Part shown: positions 1 through 5,848 of the stretch, in pieces
Position numbering within the stretch: position 1 is the stretch's first letter
Layout: the number at the start of each line of letters is the position of its first letter
Assembly (NCBI GenBank): GCA_034006405.1
Contig: JAVESW010000035.1
Location: 1 to 11,315 of the forward strand
DNA from: JALNYB01 sp023230065
GTDB taxonomy: Archaea; Thermoplasmatota; Thermoplasmata; Methanomassiliicoccales; Methanomethylophilaceae
Direction: 5' to 3'
Length of the DNA: 11,315 bases
Made by a program: the position numbers and the translations under genes
Notes under the pieces: generated by a model
Told to the model about the DNA's origin: nothing
The model's database searches: none
Seen by the model: the letters and a program-made list of their open reading frames with translations, nothing else

Positions 1-355
1 CGTCTGCATCCAATTTACGCAAAACTGCGCGTACGGGCATTCCGATCTCGATCTTCTCGAGGTCCACATCGACCAACTGACCTGCGATGAGCACATCATC
101 TTTAGTCTTCACAAAAGCGACAGCGTATGGTTTCTGGCTATTGTTGGCTGCAGGTGCATCATGAACTATCGAGTAGGAAAAGACTTCCCCTTCTCTGCAT
201 AATTTCACGATCTTCATCTTGCCAATGCTATCTCTACGGCATTTAGGACAGAAATTACGTTCCGGGAAGTATACCTTTCCGCAACAGTCACATTTCGTTC
301 CTTCAAGATTATACCTTCCCGGGATCTCTCTCCACTCTTTCGCTACAGATGCCAT
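1..355 (-). CDS. DUF35 Zn-ribbon/OB-fold protein of the archaeal HMG-CoA-forming complex (3' end outside window)
   Basis: My translation gives 118 residues that start MASVAKEWREIPGRY and remain open at the window edge, so the C-terminus is missing. A rubredoxin-like zinc ribbon is complete: Cys22-x2-Cys25 and Cys36-x2-Cys39. An OB-fold-like beta-rich part follows, with VFSYSIVHDAP and a later IAGQLVDVD stretch, as usual for the DUF35 family. Known for the family: in archaea the DUF35 protein bridges acetoacetyl-CoA thiolase and HMG-CoA synthase and helps form a shared CoA site. The ATG at 355-353 overlaps the thiolase TGA by one base (TGATG). A GGAGG ribosome site (minus strand, 363-367) lies 7 bases upstream, inside the thiolase gene, and fixes this start. 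Family assignment is firm; the bridging role here is inferred from homology and operon position. Confidence 0.9.
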   Translation of the reverse strand, partial: MASVAKEWREIPGRYNLEGTKCDCCGKVYFPERNFCPKCRRDSIGKMKIVKLCREGEVFSYSIVHDAPAANNSQKPYAVAFVKTKDDVLIAGQLVDVDLEKIEIGMPVRAVLRKLDAD

Positions 356-1524
356 CAGATCGCCTCCAGAATACTTACGGTAACTGCTGAACCGGTTCCT
401 CCGACAGATTGTGCCAGGCCGTATTTTGCATTCTTGACCTGTCTCTTGTCTGCTGTACCTCTGAGCTGCTCCGTGATCTCTACGATCTGTGCGACTCCGG
501 ATGCTCCCACTGGATATCCTCTTGCCTTGAGTCCGCCCGATGTATTGATCGCGACCTTTCCTGCATCGAAATGCGTCTCTCCGTTGAGGAATGCATTTCC
601 TGCCTCGCCTTTCTTGTAGAATCCCAGATCCTGAAGGGCCATGATACCTGATACTGTGTAATCATCGTGGATCTCTGCCACGTTGATGTCCCTCGCGGTT
701 ATGCCTGCCATTTCATATGCCCTCTTTGCGGCAGCTCTTGTTGCCTCGAATGTTGTGATATCCGGTCTCTGGAAAAGAGCGAGGGTATCGCTTGCCTGTG
801 AGGTTGCGGATACTTTGACATATTTGTCAGTATATTTCTTCGCATCCTCTAAAGGACAAAGGATGACTGCTGCGGCACCATCTGTTATCGGCGCACAGTC
901 GAACACTCCGAGAGGTTCCGCTACCGGACCTGATTTCAATACTGTGTCGATGGGGATAGCTTTCCTGAATTGTGCTCCTGGATTCAATGCTCCGTGGAAG
1001 TGACTGTTCACTGCCACAGATGCGATTCCCTCACGTGTCACTGTTCCTTCGAACATCATCCTTCTCGCGATTATCGCATACAATGAAGTGAGTGTGAGTC
1101 CCATTCCAGCCTCCCACTCTGCATCTGCCGTAGCATCCATGACCGAATTGATCGATGCATCATCCAGATCCGTCATCTTTTCCGCACCTCCGACCATCAC
1201 GGTGTGATGGAGTCCCGATGCGACCGCAATGACTGCTTCCCTGAATGCTACTCCTCCGGATGCTCCTCCTGCCTCTACCCTTGTTGCGGGTATGTGGTTT
1301 GTCGCCATTCCAGAATAATCAGCTATTAGTGCATCTATGTGCTGTTGGCTGATGAAACGTCCTGCCGACATGTTACCGATATACAATGCATCGATCTCAT
1401 CTCCTGAAAGATTCGCATCTTCGATTGCCCTTGAGCCGGCCTCGATACCGAGACTCCTGAATGAATTATTCCAAAGCTCACCGAATTGGGTCGCTCCGAT
1501 ACCTACTATTGCTACATCTCTCAT
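355..1524 (-). CDS. Archaeal thiolase-family protein (acetoacetyl-CoA thiolase homologue) with substituted catalytic residues
   Basis: A 389-residue protein of the SCP-x/archaeal thiolase type, of normal length and without frameshift. Known role of the family: Claisen condensation of two acetyl-CoA to acetoacetyl-CoA, which HMG-CoA synthase uses in the same complex. Family landmarks are present: N-terminal RDVAIVGIGATQFGE, a GGAEKMTD loop (112-119), FDCAPITDGAAA (208-219), GGLKARG (330-336) and VGGTG (374-378). The usual catalytic positions are changed. The nucleophile motif VEAxCASGG reads VEAGGASGG (Gly87, codon GGA). The GHP motif reads GYP (Tyr337). HDCF reads HDDY (286-289). HNVGGTG reads QSVGGTG. 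Consensus motifs are recalled, not aligned. The ATG lies 4 bases after the HMG-CoA synthase stop, with a GGGGTGAT ribosome site overlapping that stop. It may be a scaffold subunit, or a thiolase with altered chemistry. Family is certain; activity is doubtful. Confidence 0.9.
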   Translation of the reverse strand: MRDVAIVGIGATQFGELWNNSFRSLGIEAGSRAIEDANLSGDEIDALYIGNMSAGRFISQQHIDALIADYSGMATNHIPATRVEAGGASGGVAFREAVIAVASGLHHTVMVGGAEKMTDLDDASINSVMDATADAEWEAGMGLTLTSLYAIIARRMMFEGTVTREGIASVAVNSHFHGALNPGAQFRKAIPIDTVLKSGPVAEPLGVFDCAPITDGAAAVILCPLEDAKKYTDKYVKVSATSQASDTLALFQRPDITTFEATRAAAKRAYEMAGITARDINVAEIHDDYTVSGIMALQDLGFYKKGEAGNAFLNGETHFDAGKVAINTSGGLKARGYPVGASGVAQIVEITEQLRGTADKRQVKNAKYGLAQSVGGTGSAVTVSILEAI

Positions 1525-1528
1525 CTTA

Positions 1529-2581
1529 TCACCCCGACATTACGATCTTTCCCTTGAATTTAGCATATGTTCCGTAGTCCAGATAGACCACATTCTCCAT
1601 CACCTTGTCAAGGACGGGCGCGTTATCCCTCTTGTATTCTGTTATCTCATCTGTGACGGTTATATCGAATGCATCTGATCCTGCTCCGGAACCATATGAT
1701 ACGACGAATATCCTGTCACCTGCTTTTGCTTTATCAAGTATGTGTGCCAGACCCAAGGGGACCGCCCCACTGTAAGTATTGCCGATATTAGGCGTAAGAA
1801 GACCGCATTCGATCTGCTCGGGTGTAAATCCTAACTGTGTGGCCACCCTTGTCGGGAATTTGCCGTTAGGCTGGTGGAATACCGCATACGTATAATCTTC
1901 AGGTTTCGTTCCCATTGCATCGAACATCATCTTCGCTGCGGAAGTTATGTGTCTGAAATATGCAGGCTCTCCTGTGAACCTTCCTCCGTGCAGAGGATAG
2001 GGCTGACCTTCTCTTCTCCAGAAGTCCGGTGTGTCTGTTGTGAATGACAGGGTCTTGTTGATCTTGGCGATAACCTTCTCAGATCCTATTAAATAGGATG
2101 CTCCTCCCGCGGATGCGGAATATTCCAGAGCATCTCCTGGCGCTCCCTGTGATGTATCGGCGCCGATGGCCACACCGTACTTTACCATGCCTGAGCCTAC
2201 TAGACCCATACATACCTGAATTCCTGCCGTTCCTGCCTTGCATGCAAACTCCATGTCCGCTGCAGTCATTGCGGGTGTTGCGTCGATGGCCTCTGCGACT
2301 ATTGTCGAAGTTGGTTTTACGGCGTAAGGATGAGATTCGGAACCGACATAAACAGCTCCGATCTCCTTTGGATCCACATCAGGCACCCTTGCCATCATGT
2401 TCCTTGCGGCCTCAGTCGCGATGGTCACGACATCCTCATCCGGAGAAGGAACTGATTTCTGAAAAATCAACAATCCTTTTCCCATTCCTTTACCATCTAC
2501 TCCCCAGATCCTTCCGATCTCCTCAGGTTTGATCCTGTAACGGGGAACATATGCTCCATAACTTACGATTCCTACATCCAT
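1529..2581 (-). CDS. mvaS: Hydroxymethylglutaryl-CoA synthase (archaeal type)
   Basis: A 350-residue archaeal HMG-CoA synthase, the usual length for this short subfamily. It condenses acetyl-CoA with acetoacetyl-CoA to HMG-CoA, the first committed step of the mevalonate route to archaeal isoprenoid lipids; it is cytosolic. The N-terminus MDVGIVSYGAYVPRYRI is typical. The catalytic set looks complete: Glu82 in VGSESHPYAVKP, nucleophile Cys114 in EFACKAGTAG, and His236 in AVFHQPNGKFP. The NIGNTYSGAVPLG segment (265-277) and the SYGSGAGSDAF segment near the C-terminus are also typical. The ATG directly abuts the TAA of the upstream regulator (TAA|ATG). A GGAAGGG ribosome site at 2588-2594 lies 6 bases upstream, so the start is secure and translation is probably coupled. 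Downstream are the thiolase-like and DUF35 genes, its expected complex partners. Confidence 0.97.
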   Translation of the reverse strand: MDVGIVSYGAYVPRYRIKPEEIGRIWGVDGKGMGKGLLIFQKSVPSPDEDVVTIATEAARNMMARVPDVDPKEIGAVYVGSESHPYAVKPTSTIVAEAIDATPAMTAADMEFACKAGTAGIQVCMGLVGSGMVKYGVAIGADTSQGAPGDALEYSASAGGASYLIGSEKVIAKINKTLSFTTDTPDFWRREGQPYPLHGGRFTGEPAYFRHITSAAKMMFDAMGTKPEDYTYAVFHQPNGKFPTRVATQLGFTPEQIECGLLTPNIGNTYSGAVPLGLAHILDKAKAGDRIFVVSYGSGAGSDAFDITVTDEITEYKRDNAPVLDKVMENVVYLDYGTYAKFKGKIVMSG

Positions 2582-3274
2582 TTAATTCCCTTCCTTTAAT
2601 GCTTTCATATTTTCTACGATCTCCTCTACTGTCAACCTGGTCGTGACGAGAGGTATGCCCTCTAGTTTTGCCAATTTAACGGCCAATGGGTCGATCTGGT
2701 CCGGCTGCTGATATACCACCATAGCAGGAGTGAGAGGATGGGCGCGAATAGCTACCATGGGCGAACGACCGAAATGCACATTCGTAAAAATAAGTGCCCT
2801 TTCGATGCTCCATCCATATATCTTAAGATAATCCTCAGAACTCAAACTCAAAATTGCCTTCACAGAGTCCACTATAGTGTAACCATATATCCTCTTGGCA
2901 GGCATCCTATCGGTGTTCAGATTCTTTCCACCGATGGACTCGATGAATCTCTGTTCATCGATGCCCTCTGGAAATTCATCCATTGCTATGATACATTCAA
3001 GTTTCACATTAGGCAGATACTGTGAGATAACGGGTGACCCGTTCTCAATATCCAATTTAATAAAAGCATCGACCATCTTCTTGATGACCAATACGCCAGG
3101 TGATTTTCTGCGCCCTGATTCATAATCGCTTATGACAGAATGCGAAATGCCCATTGCATCAGCAAGCTGATGCTGAGAAAGTTTGAATTCCTCTCTCCAT
3201 TTGCGGATGGCTTTCCCGGGATCTGCAGAAAGAGTTATTTCTCCTGCAATTTTCTCCTTGAACTCATCTACCAT
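2582..3274 (-). CDS. HTH (Cro/C1-type) transcriptional regulator leading the mevalonate operon
   Basis: A 230-residue cytosolic DNA-binding protein. Residues about 20-75 form a Cro/C1 XRE-type helix-turn-helix: IRKWREEFKLSQHQLADAMG, then SHSVISDYESGRRKSPG. The remaining 150 residues form an alpha/beta domain that I cannot assign with confidence. It ends in a segment around IPLVTTRLTVEEIVENM (207-223) that could be a ligand-sensing or dimerisation part. Known context: in several methanogens an HTH regulator of this kind sits directly before HMG-CoA synthase, and I recall the same order in Methanocaldococcus. It is the first gene of the operon and directly abuts HMG-CoA synthase, so control of isoprenoid synthesis, and of its own promoter, is a reasonable inference. 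The ATG lacks a clear SD site, consistent with a leaderless or short-leader transcript. Confidence 0.87.
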   Translation of the reverse strand: MVDEFKEKIAGEITLSADPGKAIRKWREEFKLSQHQLADAMGISHSVISDYESGRRKSPGVLVIKKMVDAFIKLDIENGSPVISQYLPNVKLECIIAMDEFPEGIDEQRFIESIGGKNLNTDRMPAKRIYGYTIVDSVKAILSLSSEDYLKIYGWSIERALIFTNVHFGRSPMVAIRAHPLTPAMVVYQQPDQIDPLAVKLAKLEGIPLVTTRLTVEEIVENMKALKEGN

Positions 3275-3337
3275 TGGTCGAGATAATGAATTTTATTATT
3301 TAATATTGTCGAAATTATATAACGTCAATCGACGTAA
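3275..3337 (-). promoter_or_regulatory. Promoter of the mevalonate operon with a possible operator palindrome
   Basis: This 63-base AT-rich gap lies between the phosphotransferase stop and the regulator ATG. On the minus strand it holds TTATATAA (3315-3322) and, nearer the gene, AAATAATA (3294-3302). The second is about 25 bases from the ATG and would suit a leaderless transcript. The first would give a start near 3293 and an 18-base leader. Immediately upstream of TTATATAA, and sharing one base with it, is the inverted repeat ACGTC-AATC-GACGT (3322-3335). This is a natural candidate site for the adjacent HTH regulator. GTCGA also occurs at 3308-3312 and 3277-3281. Promoter location is well supported; the operator is inferred. 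Confidence 0.6.
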
Positions 3338-4762
3338 TTAATTTTTTCCGTCTTTTTTACCGTCAGAATCCAAAGCTTCTTTGATGGCGTCAACAATGGT
3401 CTTTAAAATTTTCAGTCTAGCATATCTCTTATCATTGGATTCCACCACTATCCATGGAGCATGCGGAGTGTTTGTACTCTCTATCATTTTATTGACGCGC
3501 GTATCGTACTCATCCCACTTATCACGATTCCGCCAATCCTCATCGGTTATCTTCCATTGCTTAAGAGGGTCTTCCTCTCTAGACTGGAATCTCATTAGCT
3601 GTACTTCAGGAGATATGTCTAACCAAAATTTCAAGATTATAGCTCCGCTTTTCACCAGAATATGTTCGAAATTGTTGATCTCCGCAGGTGCACGTAGATA
3701 TTCGGCATCCATGCAGAATCCTTCTATTGGCTCGACCATCATCCTTCCATACCATGTCCTGTCATAGATTGCGATATGCCCCATATCAGGTAACGTATCA
3801 CAGAATCTCCAAAGATATGTATGCGCAGATTCTTCCTCGGTCGGAGGTTTGGTCTGATGAACAACATAACCCCTCGGATTCAAAGCATGACATATATGCT
3901 TTATTGCAGATCCTTTTCCTGCCGCATCCCAGCCTTCGAACCCAAGTATCAAAGAACGCTTGCTCTCAGCCATCTTTACCTGAAGCTCTGCCAATTCATC
4001 TGAAAGTTTGTTTATCTTTCCCCTGTATTCAGGCAAACACTCCTTGTTGAGGTCCATTCCGATACGCGGATTGGGATATATCGTCTCGATGTAAACAGGA
4101 GAAAGCACGGGAACATGTTTGAGTCTGCTGAGAAGGCGCTCCTGTATGACGGCCACAGCTTCCACAACCGTTTTATCTATCTTATCGACTGCGATCGGAT
4201 CCCACGGAGCATATATAGTATCGGTTTCCTCAAAAACATGATCCAACATAACAGTTCTATATTTGACAGGATCGATATGATCTATCGACAGAAATGTTTT
4301 CTTAGAATCATGGGGTCCATATTGATCTCCGTATTTCTTCAGTACCTCGGTCGTAGCTATTAGGAGGACTTTGATGAGATACACACCGTTGTCGGTCAGA
4401 TATTTTTCGAATATATTACTCATGGAGAGTGCATCATCGAGATGTTTCTGATCGTCACCTGATGTATTGATGAAAAGAGAATACCAGGACCTGTCATACA
4501 AAGAGATCATCCCTTTGGCAGGGGTCTTCTGAAGACACTCCATAACAGATTTGGGTCCGTCCCAATTATCAGGGTCTATATGGACATAATTAACCCCTCT
4601 AGGTTCAAGACATCTTATGAGTTCGTTAATTACACGTCCGATGACACGTCCGCTGCTTCCTTCGAACACTATGACAACAGGAATATTATTTGCAAATATC
4701 TCTTGCTGAAGAATGTTAAGTTTAGATGACATCTCCTTCGAGATAAGAGCTTCCATGAACAT
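3338..4762 (-). CDS. pap: Polyphosphate:AMP phosphotransferase, two tandem PPK2 domains (class II PPK2)
   Basis: A 474-residue cytosolic enzyme with two PPK2 domains in tandem, close in length to the known bacterial PAP enzymes. It transfers phosphate from inorganic polyphosphate to AMP, giving ADP. The C-terminal domain (about 250-465) is the catalytic one: Walker A GFEGWDAAGKGS (274-285), a TKPPTEEE segment (305-311), Walker B-like YDRTWYGR (333-340), and a lid segment with RFQSREEDPLKQWKIT (391-406). The N-terminal domain (about 12-230) keeps FEGSSGRVIGR (33-43) and YDRSWYS (89-95) but has lost the Walker GK[ST], as is usual for this class. The ATG at 4762 is preferred over the ATG two codons later because GAGGG lies 7 bases upstream. 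It is monocistronic, or weakly linked to the operon downstream (63-base gap). A role in polyphosphate-based energy recovery is inferred from the family. Confidence 0.93.
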   Translation of the reverse strand: MFMEALISKEMSSKLNILQQEIFANNIPVVIVFEGSSGRVIGRVINELIRCLEPRGVNYVHIDPDNWDGPKSVMECLQKTPAKGMISLYDRSWYSLFINTSGDDQKHLDDALSMSNIFEKYLTDNGVYLIKVLLIATTEVLKKYGDQYGPHDSKKTFLSIDHIDPVKYRTVMLDHVFEETDTIYAPWDPIAVDKIDKTVVEAVAVIQERLLSRLKHVPVLSPVYIETIYPNPRIGMDLNKECLPEYRGKINKLSDELAELQVKMAESKRSLILGFEGWDAAGKGSAIKHICHALNPRGYVVHQTKPPTEEESAHTYLWRFCDTLPDMGHIAIYDRTWYGRMMVEPIEGFCMDAEYLRAPAEINNFEHILVKSGAIILKFWLDISPEVQLMRFQSREEDPLKQWKITDEDWRNRDKWDEYDTRVNKMIESTNTPHAPWIVVESNDKRYARLKILKTIVDAIKEALDSDGKKDGKN

Positions 4763-4846
4763 ACCAATGCCCTCGTCTGATTAAAACAGTTACGCTAAAA
4801 TATGTCAATGTGTCTGTTTTATAAACTAATATTGAGATAATCGGTC
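4763..4846. promoter_or_regulatory. Divergent promoter region between the PPK2-type gene and the AhpD-like gene
   Basis: Within 84 bases there is one near-palindromic TATA-like element, GTTTTATAAAC (4816-4826). Its centre is about 25 bases from the plus-strand ATG at 4847, which has no SD site, as expected for a leaderless archaeal mRNA. In the other direction it would start a transcript near 4796, giving a leader of about 33 bases that carries the GAGGG ribosome site (4770-4774) of the phosphotransferase. A second AT-rich element (CTAAAATATG, 4795-4804) lies closer to the minus-strand gene but would put the transcription start on top of its ribosome site. Use of one element in both directions is inferred. 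Confidence 0.55.
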
Positions 4847-5215
4847 ATGCCTTGCAACAGTAACAAAGAATTCGGAGAAATGTGTTCGAACATGGGCGGT
4901 TACGCACCAGATACTCTTAAAGCCATCAAAGAATTAGACCCGGACCTCATCAGCCTACTGAAAAAAATGGACGAGGTCATGGTAACAGACTGTGCGTTGG
5001 ACAAGAAAACAAAAAGGCTCATGGCACTTTCATGCGTTGCAGTGAGAATGTGCGAAGATTGCATCTATGCACAGGCAAAAGTAGCGAAAAATTACGGAGC
5101 AACGAAAAAAGAGATCTTGGAATCTATTCAGGTAGCCGTTCTCATAGGTGGCGTTCCATGCTGGTCCGTTGCCAAGAAAGGAATAGCAAAACTATTCTCA
5201 GAATGGGAAGAATAA
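4847..5215 (+). CDS. Carboxymuconolactone decarboxylase/AhpD-like small protein
   Basis: A 122-residue all-helical protein of the CMD/AhpD fold. Known for the family: AhpD-type members use a CxxC pair plus a nearby His as a thiol-disulfide relay in peroxide defence, while others are decarboxylases. Visible here is the signature region ALSCVAVRMCEDCIYAQ (60-76), with redox pair Cys69-x2-Cys72. The His usually found four residues after the second Cys is Gln76. The protein is rich in cysteine for its size (3, 13, 49, 63, 69, 72, 105). No signal peptide or membrane segment is seen, so it is cytosolic. The start lacks an SD site, and a TATA-like element lies 25 bases upstream, so the mRNA is probably leaderless. 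The stop lies one base from the converging stop of the PAP2 gene. Fold assignment is good; substrate is unknown. Confidence 0.85.
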   Translation: MPCNSNKEFGEMCSNMGGYAPDTLKAIKELDPDLISLLKKMDEVMVTDCALDKKTKRLMALSCVAVRMCEDCIYAQAKVAKNYGATKKEILESIQVAVLIGGVPCWSVAKKGIAKLFSEWEE

Positions 5216-5216
5216 A

Positions 5217-5768
5217 TCAAACAATATCTTCTTCAACCTTTTCTTTTTTATATCTTATGCGGATGAGTTCAGATATCCTGTATCCAACATATCCGCATAT
5301 TATTCCAATTACTATTCCAGCTATAACATCCGTAGGATAATGCAAATAGAGATACAGACGCGAATATGCTATTATCGCAGCGAATATGAATCCGACATAA
5401 CCTGCTTTTTTATTATACATATACAATGCAACAGCCATTGCAACGGCTCCGATAGTATGTCCTGAAGGGAATGAAGAGCTTGTAGGTGCAGGTATCAGCA
5501 AAATGATATTGGAATTCTCTATGAACGGACGTGGACGGTCCACCAGGAACTTTATCATCCCATTTCCGATGAGATATCCCAATGCCGCTCCGATAAGGAT
5601 GGCGACCCCTACCCATCTGAATCTCTTAGTACAGATCAATATAACAGCAATCACACCTGCTAGAATATCATAATTCATGGTCTGTGTGATAATAGGCATT
5701 ACTGCATCCCCTATTAACGTCCGCAAATTCTCCTGAATAAAGTTCAAAAAATCCAATTCTACGCCCAC
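5217..5768 (-). CDS. PAP2-family membrane phosphatase
   Basis: A 183-residue integral membrane protein with about five hydrophobic segments (roughly 34-47, 52-70, 105-118, 123-135, 148-164). All three PAP2 acid-phosphatase motifs are intact: Lys73-x6-Arg80-Pro81, PSGH (101-104), and Ser136-Arg137-x5-His143-x3-Asp147. The family removes phosphate from lipid phosphates or pyrophosphates at the membrane. In archaea, plausible substrates are polyprenyl/dolichyl pyrophosphate or a phospholipid head group; the sequence does not say which. The tail is highly charged (KKEKVEED). The start is GTG, because no in-frame ATG exists before the upstream TGA. There is no good SD site, but a TATA-like element lies about 24 bases upstream, pointing to a leaderless mRNA. 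It is divergent from aconitase and converges on the AhpD-like gene. Confidence 0.9.
   Translation of the reverse strand: MGVELDFLNFIQENLRTLIGDAVMPIITQTMNYDILAGVIAVILICTKRFRWVGVAILIGAALGYLIGNGMIKFLVDRPRPFIENSNIILLIPAPTSSSFPSGHTIGAVAMAVALYMYNKKAGYVGFIFAAIIAYSRLYLYLHYPTDVIAGIVIGIICGYVGYRISELIRIRYKKEKVEEDIV
5239..5249 (+). terminator. Oligo-T tract, likely terminator of the AhpD-like gene
   Basis: CCTTTTCTTTTTTA on the plus strand lies about 25 bases after the AhpD-like stop. Archaeal RNA polymerase commonly terminates in such U-tracts without a hairpin. The tract lies inside the 3' end of the convergent PAP2 gene, where it encodes the Lys-rich C-terminus on the other strand. Confidence 0.45.
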
Positions 5769-5848
5769 GATATGTGCCCGTTTACATCATATACAGTCAA
5801 AGTTGAAATACAATACTTCTTTACTATCGCGTATAGAGGGGAGTTGCA
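5769..5848. promoter_or_regulatory. Divergent promoter region between the PAP2 gene and aconitase
   Basis: This 80-base gap contains a TATA-like CATATAC (5788-5794). It is about 24 bases from the PAP2 GTG start, which lacks an SD site (leaderless), and about 57 bases from the aconitase ATG. For aconitase it would give a leader of about 31 bases ending in a strong ribosome site, GAGGGGAG (5836-5843), 5 bases before the ATG. A second possible aconitase TATA (GAAATACAATA, 5805-5815) is less well placed because transcription would start at the ribosome site. Positions are seen in the sequence; usage is inferred. Confidence 0.5.

Noticed and set aside
683..1003. Plus-strand open frames opposite the thiolase (and similar ones opposite HMG-CoA synthase and aconitase)
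   Set aside because: They are antisense shadows of well-supported genes, without ribosome sites or recognisable domains.
355..1524. Treating the thiolase as a pseudogene
   Set aside because: The frame is intact, the length is normal, non-catalytic motifs are conserved and it has a good ribosome site. It looks maintained by selection despite the changed active site.
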